Of a stretch of DNA of 64,000 bases, positions 55,772-64,000 are shown piece by piece (the stretch's first letter is position 1; each line of letters begins with the position of its first letter). Both the position numbers and the translations under genes were made by a program. The notes beneath the pieces are model-generated. The model saw only the letters and a program-made list of their open reading frames with translations, did no database searches and had not been told where the DNA came from. The DNA lies in NCBI GenBank assembly GCA_012656075.1, contig JAAKBF010000230.1:1-64000 (forward strand). Reading direction: 5' to 3'. Source of the stretch: Phytophthora hibernalis. Its lineage: Eukaryota > Oomycota > Peronosporomycetes > Peronosporales > Peronosporaceae.

Positions 55772-58013
55772 ATGGCGCCGACACTTCGAAGCGACGGGCA
55801 GACAAGGAGCCCCGTGACGCGCCCTGCGTCACCACCGGTTATGAGCCCAACGAAGGTGGGCCTGTCGACGGATACGCCGCCTGGTGTGGACCACACTGCT
55901 CAAGGATTTTCGACTAATCAAGATCAAGCTGATCCACCGTTGGCCGAGACCAGTGACGCATCCGCGCTGCAAAATGCCGAGCGTCTCTTCCGCTCATTGG
56001 CTGGAATTTGAGACAGTCGTTCATTCGTCGAAAGGTTGTGGTTAGGTTTGAAGGACCTTCACTTAGTGGATCCTTCGAACCTTCCAGAATTCGGTTCAGT
56101 TCAAGATCAGTCGCCGTCAAACCAACAAGACGACGACGGAGAACACGCGCCGCAGCCGCCCCTGGGCAACATGTATCCTGGTGACCGCTACGACAACTAG
56201 GATCTGGCGGCGCACACGAAGGCGCTCGTCAGCTCGCCGCCCATCAAGCTGCCGAGGCTCCACAGCAAGGCAGACTACAATTAGTGGCGCAGCGAGGTGC
56301 CGCTGCACTTCGACACGCGCATGCTCGGCAACATCACGTACGGCGCTGAGCACTACGACGACGAGGAAGGCCTGCGTCGTCCCAAGTACCGCGCATGGTT
56401 TGAGGCGCGCTAGAACAAGGCGTTCTCGGGCGTGGCGCTATCGCTGTCGGTGAACCTGCGCACGACGTTCAAGATCGACGACATTCGCGACGACATGAAC
56501 GCCGCCGCGGTGCTGTTCGAGCGCATCACGCAGCACTTCGAGGCTGGTGATGGCATCAACCCTGACTATCTGCTGCAAGAGTTGGTGTCGCGTAGGTTCA
56601 AGCCCGGCGAGACCATCACCGCCTACATCGACGACGTGGCGCGCAAGGTCACGCAGCTCCACCAAGCCTATGGGGAGTTCAGGGAGTGGCAGCAGGCAAG
56701 CCTGTTTCTGTTGAACTGCGTCGAGGTGTACCAAGGACTGGCGCGAGAGCACGGCGACTGGATCAACAACCATGATCACAGAATCCTGAAGTTGTCGGAA
56801 GCTGTGCAGCGCCTGCGAGCTGCAGAGCACCAGCGCGAGCAACTTCGAGGGCAGACTGGCAAGCCTTCCCTGCAGACTCTGCGAGTTTCGCAGGTCAGTG
56901 CCAACCAAGGACCATCACGCAAGCGCAGCAAGCAGCAGCGCAAGCGGGGCAAGAACGTCGCTAACAAGAAGCAGAAGCGAACTGCGCGAACTGTGGAGGC
57001 GAAGGACACTGGTACTCCGAGTGTACGGCAAACACCGGGATACCGTTGCGCGATGACCCGTCGGAGAAGGACAAGGCGCGCAAGATGCGTCAGAAGAAGA
57101 CGCCGACGTCGCTGGTGAACTCCGTGTGTGGTGTTGAGGCCTGTACAGGCGGAAGCACGATGCAGGGCCAACTCGCTGGCCTTTCACTGTGCGCGCAACC
57201 GAGCAGCGAGATTACTACAGATTCTGCGACTGGCGAGGGCCTGAACCACCATCGCCGCCCTACGCTCCGACATCGCCGGCGTCTAGCGATTACGAAGATG
57301 ATCGTGCTGGACGTCACGTGCCTGCGACGCCGCAACGGCTGCAACTACAACCTGCTATGGGAGCCGATCGTCAAACGCCTAGCGCGCCGCCAGCAATGCC
57401 ACTAGCTGTGCCAGGTACCGCACCAAACCAGTGGGAAGGGGCCAAGTCGCTGGGACCAACTCCTTTCTGGGAGACGATGCTGTACCACATTGGTCAAGGA
57501 CTCGTGGACACGCAACTGCGTGCGACTCAAGGCTTTGTACGTTCCGACAACGTTCCTAGCGCCTATGAGACGGGAAGCTTCGAGCGCAGATGCAACCTAC
57601 ACCTGACTTTGGACGAGGCTGCTCACCTCCGAGATTCTTCAACCGCGGAGGGTCACCGCAGCGCATGCGTGGACGGAGCCGCTCACCGCCACGCAACGTT
57701 GGACGTGAAGGATCACCGCAGCGCGGAAGAGGGCGCAGTCAATCGCCGCCGCCTCCATGGCGTCGCGGGTTGCCGCCTCGAGAACTTGGAAGGCCACTGC
57801 CACGTGACCAACCAAGCCGCTATGGACCTCCACCTCCCATGCAGCCGCGACGGTCCACCAGCTGGACGGGAACTGTCGCCACGCCGTGACCAGTTTCCTG
57901 GAGACCATTTTCGTCATGACGACAATCGTGGACGGAACCTGTCGCCACGTCGCCGTGAACCATCGCCACGCCGATTTGCTGGACGACGCAGGGGTGATGA
58001 TTATGGTCCGTGA
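55772..58013 (+). pseudogene. Copia Gag
   Basis: One frame from MAPTLRSDGQTRSPVTR (55772) to 57118 carries the Gag core: IKLPRLHSKADYN, WRSEVPLHFDTRMLGNITYG, DDMNAAAVLFERITQHFEAG, YLLQELVSRRFKPGETITAY. It is interrupted by TGA 56009 and TAG codons 56198, 56282 and 56411; the last two sit where Gln is likely (DYN-Q-WRSE, EAR-Q-NKAFS). In the next frame CANCGGEGHWYSEC (56983-57024) is a CCHC knuckle. Downstream Pro/Arg/Ser-rich repeats (GRSRSPPRNVGREGSPQ) span 57590-57890. Frame changes near 56985, 57190 and 57590 fit one-base losses; TGA at 58011. Confidence 0.8.
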
Positions 58014-58016
58014 CAA

Positions 58017-59530
58017 GTGAATGCAGTCGCGCGTGACCATGATGGACAAGTTGCTGATGACAACTCTGTTGAATGGATTCTTGACTCCGGATCCCAGGCT
58101 AATGTTTGCGGAGACTTGTCTCTCTTCACTACGCTACGTGAGGACAAGACGAGTCGACTTGACGTTGCCAATGGAACAACGGAGCACATCAGTGTTTGCG
58201 GGTCTGTTCTATTGCGCATTGTTAATCAAGCTACCGGTGAACATGAATACCGACTCCTGGATGACTGGTGTACGTGTCGAGCGGCAAGGTCAACCTGGTC
58301 AGCCTGGGGTACCTGCAGACTACGGGCAAGTACAAGCTGACGTGTTCGCCTGACCAGCAGACTGCATGGATGTCGAAGCCAGGTACCACCTTTAAGTTCG
58401 AGATGCGTGCGAGCATCTATCGCCTGCGTGTGAAGAAGGTGACGGACGTCATGGTGATGGCAGCTCTGAAGCAAGACATGGATAGTAAGAAGTCGATGGA
58501 GCTACTACACCAGCGCTTTGGCCACATGGGCATGCGTACCGTGAAACTACTGGACAACAAACTTGACGTTGGAGTTGAAATCAATGCGAAAGGTCTGAGT
58601 TCCTACGAATGTGTTGCGTGCGTTGCGAGTAAGGCTAAACGAATGACTTACCCTCGAATTCCGGTGCGGAAGTCCGAGCCACTGGAAACTCTGATGATGG
58701 ACATCTGCTGTATGAGCGAGCCGACTATCGACGGTGCGACAATGTTCCTGTTCGTCATGGATGAGTCAACGCATTACAAGTGGCTTGAGAAGAAGAGCAA
58801 CGCAGAGTGGCACATCAAGGTGCTGCTGAACCGACTTGAACGCCAGTTCCGAAGCTGACTGTGGTGCGCCTGCGGTCAGACCAAGGTGGTGAATTCTCGA
58901 GCAACGCGCTGAGTGAGTTCTGCGACACACTCAGCATTGTGCAGAAGTACACCAACGCGTAATCGCCGCAAGAGAACAGCATTGTGGAGAGAGCAAACGG
59001 GATTGTATTACCGCGCTTACGGGCGATGCTAACTGCTACGCATTTGCCTAACTCACTGTGGGGAGAAGCGCTTCTCCACGTGATGACCACGCTGAACTCG
59101 CTGCCGAACAAGCCGCTGGGACTTGCATCGCCGTACCAGAAGTTGCATCGGAGCGAGCCGCAGCTTGAAGACCTGCGAACCTGGGGCTGTGTTGCACACG
59201 TGCGTGTACCTCCAGAGTCAAGGCAGAGGAAAGAGAAATTGGAACCAAGGGCACGATTGCGTCTATTGCTGGTTACAGTGAAGAGACTCTCGGCTACAAG
59301 TTCATGGATCTTAAAACAGCTCAAGTAGTGACAGCTCGGCGCGGGAACGTGACCTTCCATGAAGAATTCACGACCGACGGCACCTACGTGCAGCACCTGA
59401 TGGACAATGCGTTTCATGATGGTGACTACGAGCTACCTGTGACTGTACCTGGGGCGCGAATCAAGACCAGCATGGATACGTACCTTCCACAGCGGACTGC
59501 CGCCTCGGCCAGTGCGACCAGGCAACTTGA
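58017..59530 (+). pseudogene. Copia protease and integrase
   Basis: Protease EWILDSGSQANVCGDLSLFT (58065-58130) with the DSG active site. After a frame change GKVNLVSLGYLQTTGKYKLT leads to the GAG-pre-integrase zinc region LLHQRFGHMGMRTVKLL and YECVACVASKAKRMTY. Integrase: LETLMMDICCMSEPTIDGAT (first Asp), VVRLRSDQGGEFSSNALSEF (second Asp), TAA at 58962 in YTNA-SPQENS, NSIVERANGIVLPRLRAMLT (Glu), LPNSLWGEALLHVMTTLNSL. The C-terminal part GYKFMDLKTAQVVTARRGNV, TFHEEFTTDG, YVQHLMDN follows, and then the element is cut. Confidence 0.85.
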
Positions 59531-59795
59531 CATTGTGGAGAAGCGGCCTGTCGGAGGGCGGTGCAACGCGGAATGCCGACGTAAAAGTGGAGTGCCGGAG
59601 AGTGACAAAGTCTGGCTGACCGTTTTGATGGATGTCGACCCAGAGCGACGGGAAACGGAATTTTCCGCAGGAAAGACGGAGACGGATCAGGCAGCGGCTC
59701 CGCCCCGTTTATATGCAGCCGTGGGACGAGGCCTGCGACACGGGGAACCACGGTCGGAGACAATGTTTACGATCTACAACCCCGACCGACGGACC

Positions 59796-59890
59796 CCGAT
59801 CTGGCAACTCGACGGACCCCGATCTAGCAACTCGGAAGACCCCGATCAAGCAAACCCGACTGACCCCGATGTGGCAACTGGGTCACGCGA
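59796..59890 (+). repeat. About four tandem copies of a 24-bp unit
   Basis: Units built on GACCCCGATCTGGCAACTC, diverged in the third and fourth copies. They lie at the Copia/Gypsy junction and would encode repeated DPD-x-A peptides. Confidence 0.75.
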
Positions 59891-60498
59891 TCAGGGCAAG
59901 TCAGGACAACGATGATGGGTAAGCACGGCGGGAAGTGATAGGAAGAAAGCCAGAAGGCCAACTAGCAGCGAGGAAGGCATTGATAGGATAGGACAACATA
60001 AGGCTCAGTCCCGAATTCTCTTTGAGATACGCAAGTGGATTTCCTTCGTCCAAGAGCCATCAGCCTCGACCGAGAAGAGCCCCAGGATAACCGGCCCCGT
60101 CGTCCGCTGCTGGATCGGTGTACTCAACCCCCAACATCCCGTGCCCAATAGGAGGGACACGTTAAACGATACCGTCCAGGCGTTGCTGATAAACCGTCGC
60201 CGAAGACGAAGAACGCACTGACCCGATAACTCCGTGCACAACCGAGGAAACGCCGGCGCACGTCCAAGTTCAAAGAGGAGAGGACGTCGTCACACACGAG
60301 TGTGACGTCAGAGTAAGGGCGACGCAGAGCGAGGAGAATCCGCGCTGCGCCTGAGAAGCACGCTTCAAGGTTCCTAACCACTTAGATCACACCCCACCCA
60401 GAGATACGCTACTCAAACAACCGGGAATTTGCCCGACGTTAGCGCGAAGGGTTTGTGCGAGGACGACTTGGCAGATTTCTGCTAAGGCGCTACTCCAC

Positions 60499-61776
60499 AA
60501 TGGTGCCGCGACCCGTGAGTACTACTCCGGAAGATGGGGTAACGATCAAGAAGGAACCGGAAGCGGGAGCGCCGTCGATCAGAAGGTCGTCGACGGCAAG
60601 TGAGCTCGAGGAGAGACCTGACGCGTCGTGGAGCTCCGAGGGAACGTTCACGACAGGCCATGGTGCCAGCGATAAAGAGGAGGCGTTCGAAGAACAGTTC
60701 GCCTTTCCCGATGTGGCTTCCCGGAAGCCACCAAGCGTCTTGACTCACGTCGAGATCCCTCCGGTCCGAAGTCTGTAAAGACCGAAGACCAACAAACCCC
60801 GCCCACCATGCCCAGGCGCAAGAACAAGAAGCCGAAGAAGAATCTACGCGCGCCAGGTTCGGTGGACGACATCCCGCTAAAGCCGGCCGATAAAGACGCG
60901 GGACGAGAGTATACGACCGACGAACTAGCCTACGGACTGAGTCGCGTCGAGCTGTTCAGACAGCTGGAGCGCCATCCGGTTTTGGACTTCCTCAAGCCGA
61001 ATCTAATCGGAGAACTCCGAGGGCCCTGCCCGATCCCCGTCCTGGAGGATCTCACGAGCGTACGCTTTGCGGCGTCGGCGCTTTTCAAGATGCTGCGCGG
61101 TTCAGGTTTCGTGTTGGGGGCGTTCGAGATGGAGAAGGTATACGACTGGGACTTGTTGTCCTGGAAGGACGCGATTCACGCATTCATCGACCCCCTGGCG
61201 GTGTTGGTCGGGACGGTGAAAGCTCCGTCACAGAGCCCACTCAAAGACAGCTCGACCTCGACGCAGCCGCACCCACCCGCCTCCGTACCGGGCCACAACT
61301 CCGACAGTAGCATCGAGTCGCCTAAACGGATGCAGATGCCTCCAGACCAACCGCCGTGGGTGAAGCGAGCGCAGGCCCTACCAGCCTACCACTTCCCACA
61401 GCGGGTGCCTACTTCCACAGAGGTCTTGGCGCCGCCACAACAGGAGACCCAGACCGCGAGCGAAGGTGCGATTCTTAAGTCGCTCGAAGACGCGTTAGTC
61501 CGTCTGATGCAATCGACGATGATGCGTACCTCCGTTTCTCCGGTACAGGGCGCTACGGTGACCGCCCCGCTGAAGACGGCCGAACCGAAGCCTGCGACGA
61601 CGACCCCACAAGCGGACGTCGATGTGGCTATGGAGTCGGTGAGCTTCCGCGAGTCGACGCACGCCAAGAAGACTCCACGCGGCCGTGACGAAGACCCAGA
61701 CGACTTGTTCGACCTACGACCGGGAATACGGCGGCGATCTCCTCTGCCACGGACGGTGTTGCCAGCGGAGGAGTGA
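60499..61776 (+). CDS. Gypsy Gag, N-terminal ORFs
   Basis: A 93-codon ORF (MVPRPVSTTPEDGVTIKKEP, 60499-60778) is followed 29 bp later by a 322-codon ORF (60808-61776). The latter starts MPRRKNKKPKKNLRAPGSVD, has a folded-looking part LAYGLSRVELFRQLERHPVL, LTSVRFAASALFKMLRGSGF, EKVYDWDLLSWKDAIHAFID, and then a Pro/Ser/Thr-rich stretch. Its stop overlaps the next frame (TGACG at 61773-61776), which carries the conserved Gag domain, so the two are probably one protein split by a base loss. No catalytic function. Confidence 0.6.
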
Positions 61777-62756
61777 CGCGTGTACGTCTATCCGCGTTCT
61801 CGGAACTGAAGGAGTTCCACGGACGCGATGCCAGCGAGGAGAAAGCCCGAGCCTGGCTGAATCGGGTCAAGTCCGCATCTAGACGGGATGGGATGACGGG
61901 CGATGAAGTGTGTGCCCTGTTCAGAGATCTGATGTCGGGCCCAGCACGCCAATGGTATCTGCAGCTGAGTCGCAACGTCAAGAAGTCGTGGACAAACCTG
62001 ACGGAGCTGTTCCATATTCAGTATCGCGGGAAGGGAATGTCGATGGCGAGCAGATATTATCACGCGACCAAGCGCTCCGATGAAACGCCACTTGAATATC
62101 TGTATCGGTTGAACGTAGCTGGCATGCGAGCCAACGTCCAGTACGACGACGGCTCGGTGGAAGAAAAGAGGGAACATGTCAAGCTCTTCATCCATACGAG
62201 AACAAGAGTTGGCTTCCCGTCTTACCTTGATGGAGATTCCATGTCGAGACGTTGGAGAAGAAACTACGCGCCCGGCAACGGGACTAGCTCGTCAGAAGAA
62301 GACTCTCTTCGGATCCAACAAGTTCCGTCAGAAAGCACCCCACCGCCACCACCGGCACGCGCGATTCACGCGATTCAGACCGCGGCGGACGAATGTGACT
62401 CGTGACGTGATGTTCAAGATAGCGACGACCAGTTGTACGACCAAGATCGGGATGCCGAGGAACGAGCTCGACTGCTGACGACTGGCCACGCCCTCGGGCG
62501 AAAACCCAAGATCGGACCGGCCCAAATCTCGTCAATGTGGTTCACGCCGTCGTACAGAGGATGACTGTTGGGCACTGCTGACATGCCAGAAGTGTGGGGG
62601 CATCATCCGTCTGATCGTTGCCGGACCTGCAAAGCTTGCGGGGAAGTCCATGAAGCAGGGAAATGCCCGTTGGAAGAATTCTTCAACCAACTTCGTCAGT
62701 GGTACAGTCCGCAGAAACACGCTGGGATGCTGCCGCCGCAGGCCGAAAGATGTTAA
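61773..62756 (+). pseudogene. Gypsy Gag core and zinc knuckle
   Basis: Retrotransposon Gag domain in 61790-62170: LSAFSELKEFHGRDASEEKA, RAWLNRVKSASRRDGMTGDE, LFRDLMSGPARQWYLQLSRN, SWTNLTELFHIQYRGKG, the classic W-x(n)-A-x-W-x-L pattern. It runs to TGA 62403. In another frame (62568-62756) CRTCKACGEVHEAGKCPLEE gives a knuckle of spacing C-x2-C-x3-H-x4-C. Several frames and a shift near 62200 separate the parts. Confidence 0.8.
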
Positions 62757-62905
62757 ACTAGATCGCTCGCTGGTTGGAAAGCTAGTACGAGACGAGCGAT
62801 CCGTTTCCGTCTATGCATATGTGGCCCAGAGACCACCCGAGGGAGTCAAGGAAAACCTGACTACCCCGGTCGATAATTCCCACCTCGTATGAACGTGCTC
62901 CCCGG

Positions 62906-63639
62906 GTGTTAAATATTCGACGCCCGGACGACTATGAGAGGGAGACTCCGTTGGACGTGATTGACTTGGAGCCAGGAGAACGGCGCGGATACTGGAAATA
63001 TTACGCGCCGGACAAGTGGTACCGACAGGCCAAGATTAATGGGAAGCTAACCAACCGCCGTGCGACTCTGTTGCTCGATACTGGTGCCGAGGTGTTCATC
63101 ATAGACACCACCTTTGCTCGTGAGGTAGGCTGCCAGATCGACACGGGCGTGACGCAGAACTGCGTCGGGATCCGGGACGAGACGTATTACACGGTGAGAA
63201 GAACGTGACCTTAGGCGGAAACCTGGTGTACTTCTTGAACATATGGGTCGGAGAGCTTGTCGGTTAAGACGCGATTTTGGGGACGAACTTCATGGTGCCA
63301 GCAGGGGTCCGCATCGACACTGCGGACGGCACGGCATACCTACCCGACGAAGTGAGGATCCAGATGATCGGGAGAAGACCGTTGTATGGCGCGAATATGC
63401 ACCCAGTCACGGTAAAAAGTGGGGACTCCGTGAGGATCGACCTTGGAAGATCGCACGATGTTCCCCTCCGATCGGATAAGATGTGGTGTAGGGAAATCCA
63501 GATTTTGGGTAACCCTACACTAGGGATGCCTAAGCTAGACCAAGTGGATACATCGCACTCAAGAGGATCAAGTGGATACACCGCCAAGTGGATACATCGC
63601 ACTCAACAGGGAACGGACTTAATCAGAAACCGCACTTAG
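62906..63639 (+). pseudogene. Gypsy aspartic protease
   Basis: Active site ATLLLDTGAEVFIIDTTFAR (63064-63123) after DLEPGERRGYWKYYAPDKWY; second part AILGTNFMVPAGVRIDTADG, GTAYLPDEVRIQMIGRRP (63267-63390) in another frame. The spacer ends in VRIDLGRSHDVPLRSDKMW, after which NPTLGMPKLDQVDTSHS runs into repeated DNA (CAAGTGGATACATCGCACTC at 63539-63561 and again at 63582-63604). No RT follows. Confidence 0.75.
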
Positions 63640-64000
63640 CCGGACTCAGCGAAGGACAAACTCAGCAATGGACGGGCTCGGCGATAATCGACTCGGCGAA
63701 GGTTGGATTCGGTGAAAGTCGACTTGGCGAGAATATGCCTCGAGGGATACATATCAACTGGGGGATAAATCAGGATCTAGGCGAAGAGTCGCCATGAGGT
63801 AAGAAACAGCTCGACATCAAGGGACGGAGCTGAGCGAAGAGTCACAGGGAGATCTGTAACGACTCCATTTCATAAGATATTTGTAAAGGATCGATAGAAG
63901 AACATAGGCAAGAGCCCGAAAAGGCTCTCCGAAGACATTGAGATAACAATCAGAGCAGAATCTTCTAAGTATAAGAACAGCGTACACTTTTCCTGTTAGT
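63640..64000. other. 3' untranslated/LTR-like end of the Gypsy element
   Basis: No coding frame with family features. The AGATCTGTAACGACTCCATT region and AT-rich sequence to the window end look like an LTR or 3' leader, but no second copy is present to prove it. Confidence 0.35.

Larger units (their letters stand above)
55772..59530 (+). mobile_element. Ty1/Copia retrotransposon, truncated before RT
   Basis: Gag, protease and integrase are read in Copia order on the plus strand. After the integrase C-terminal region (about 59510) homology stops: there is no reverse transcriptase, RNase H or 3' LTR, and the sequence passes into the 5' region of the next Gypsy element. Eight or more frame changes and several stops are present. 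Confidence 0.85.
59531..64000 (+). mobile_element. Ty3/Gypsy element with Gag and protease only
   Basis: Begins within or near 59531 with a long non-coding leader (59900-60440), then a small ORF, Gag, zinc knuckle and protease. RT, RNase H and integrase are absent: after the protease (63530) come short tandem repeats and 350 bp of non-coding sequence to the window end. The protease groups with the Gypsy element at 1-3960. LTRs could not be matched within the window, so its end may lie outside. Confidence 0.7.

Noticed and set aside
60280..60312. CGTCACAC...GTGTGACG hairpin as a terminator or operator
   Set aside because: An 8-bp stem in GC-rich leader DNA is expected by chance and no context supports a function.
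59531..60440. 5' LTR of the last Gypsy element
   Set aside because: No second copy of this sequence could be found in 63640-64000, so the LTR cannot be delimited.
1..64000. tRNA, rRNA or CRISPR features
   Set aside because: No cloverleaf-like sequence, rRNA signature or regular spacer array was noticed by eye; a tRNA search would be decisive.

Overview
The window looks like a piece of an oomycete genome, most likely Phytophthora or a close relative. Evidence: short GT-AG introns of about 60-120 bp in host-type genes, very compact spacing between host genes, a TKL-type kinase with a membrane-spanning N-terminus, a FYVE-SYLF protein, and a dense mixture of Ty3/Gypsy, Ty1/Copia, LINE, MULE, hAT, Harbinger and tyrosine-recombinase elements of kinds known from oomycetes. 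The organism call rests on gene style and is not proven.

Layout. 1-3960: decayed Gypsy element with two RNase H domains and no integrase, followed by an unrecognised minus-strand ORF (4276-5410). 5535-10203: Gag with a CCCH finger, an RNase H, an RT relic and a Crypton/DIRS-like tyrosine recombinase. 11063-14035: host genes on the plus strand (TKL kinase, OST3/OST6-like). 14135-16779: MULE with terminal inverted repeats and a 9-bp target duplication. 17142-23494: an ACR3 arsenite-transporter gene (minus) split by a five-intron MULE carrying a ULP1 peptidase (about 17420-22036) and by an 889-bp non-autonomous element (22040-22928). 23896-25373: hAT. 25775-31332: host genes on the minus strand, closely spaced (FYVE-SYLF, phosphoacetylglucosamine mutase, LRR protein). 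31821-33060: coiled-coil gene fragment. 33265-35460: second hAT. 36248-39415: LINE. 39430-41028: PIF/Harbinger. 41209-54100: second ULP1-MULE with a chromodomain Gypsy element (43274-51438) inside it. 55772-59530: Copia cut off before its RT. 59531-64000: Gypsy with Gag and protease only.

How the genes relate. The host genes form a small conserved-looking island: membrane signalling, N-glycosylation (OST3-like), UDP-GlcNAc synthesis (AGM1), arsenite export and lipid/actin membrane traffic. Mobile DNA has invaded the island and in at least one case (ACR3) broken a gene.

A caution applies to the whole window. Nearly every recognisable gene, host or transposon, is interrupted by reading-frame changes, and almost all of them fit loss of a single base. 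Introns, domains and catalytic residues are otherwise kept. This may be an uncorrected long-read assembly effect, so 'pseudogene' labels that rest only on frameshifts are provisional.
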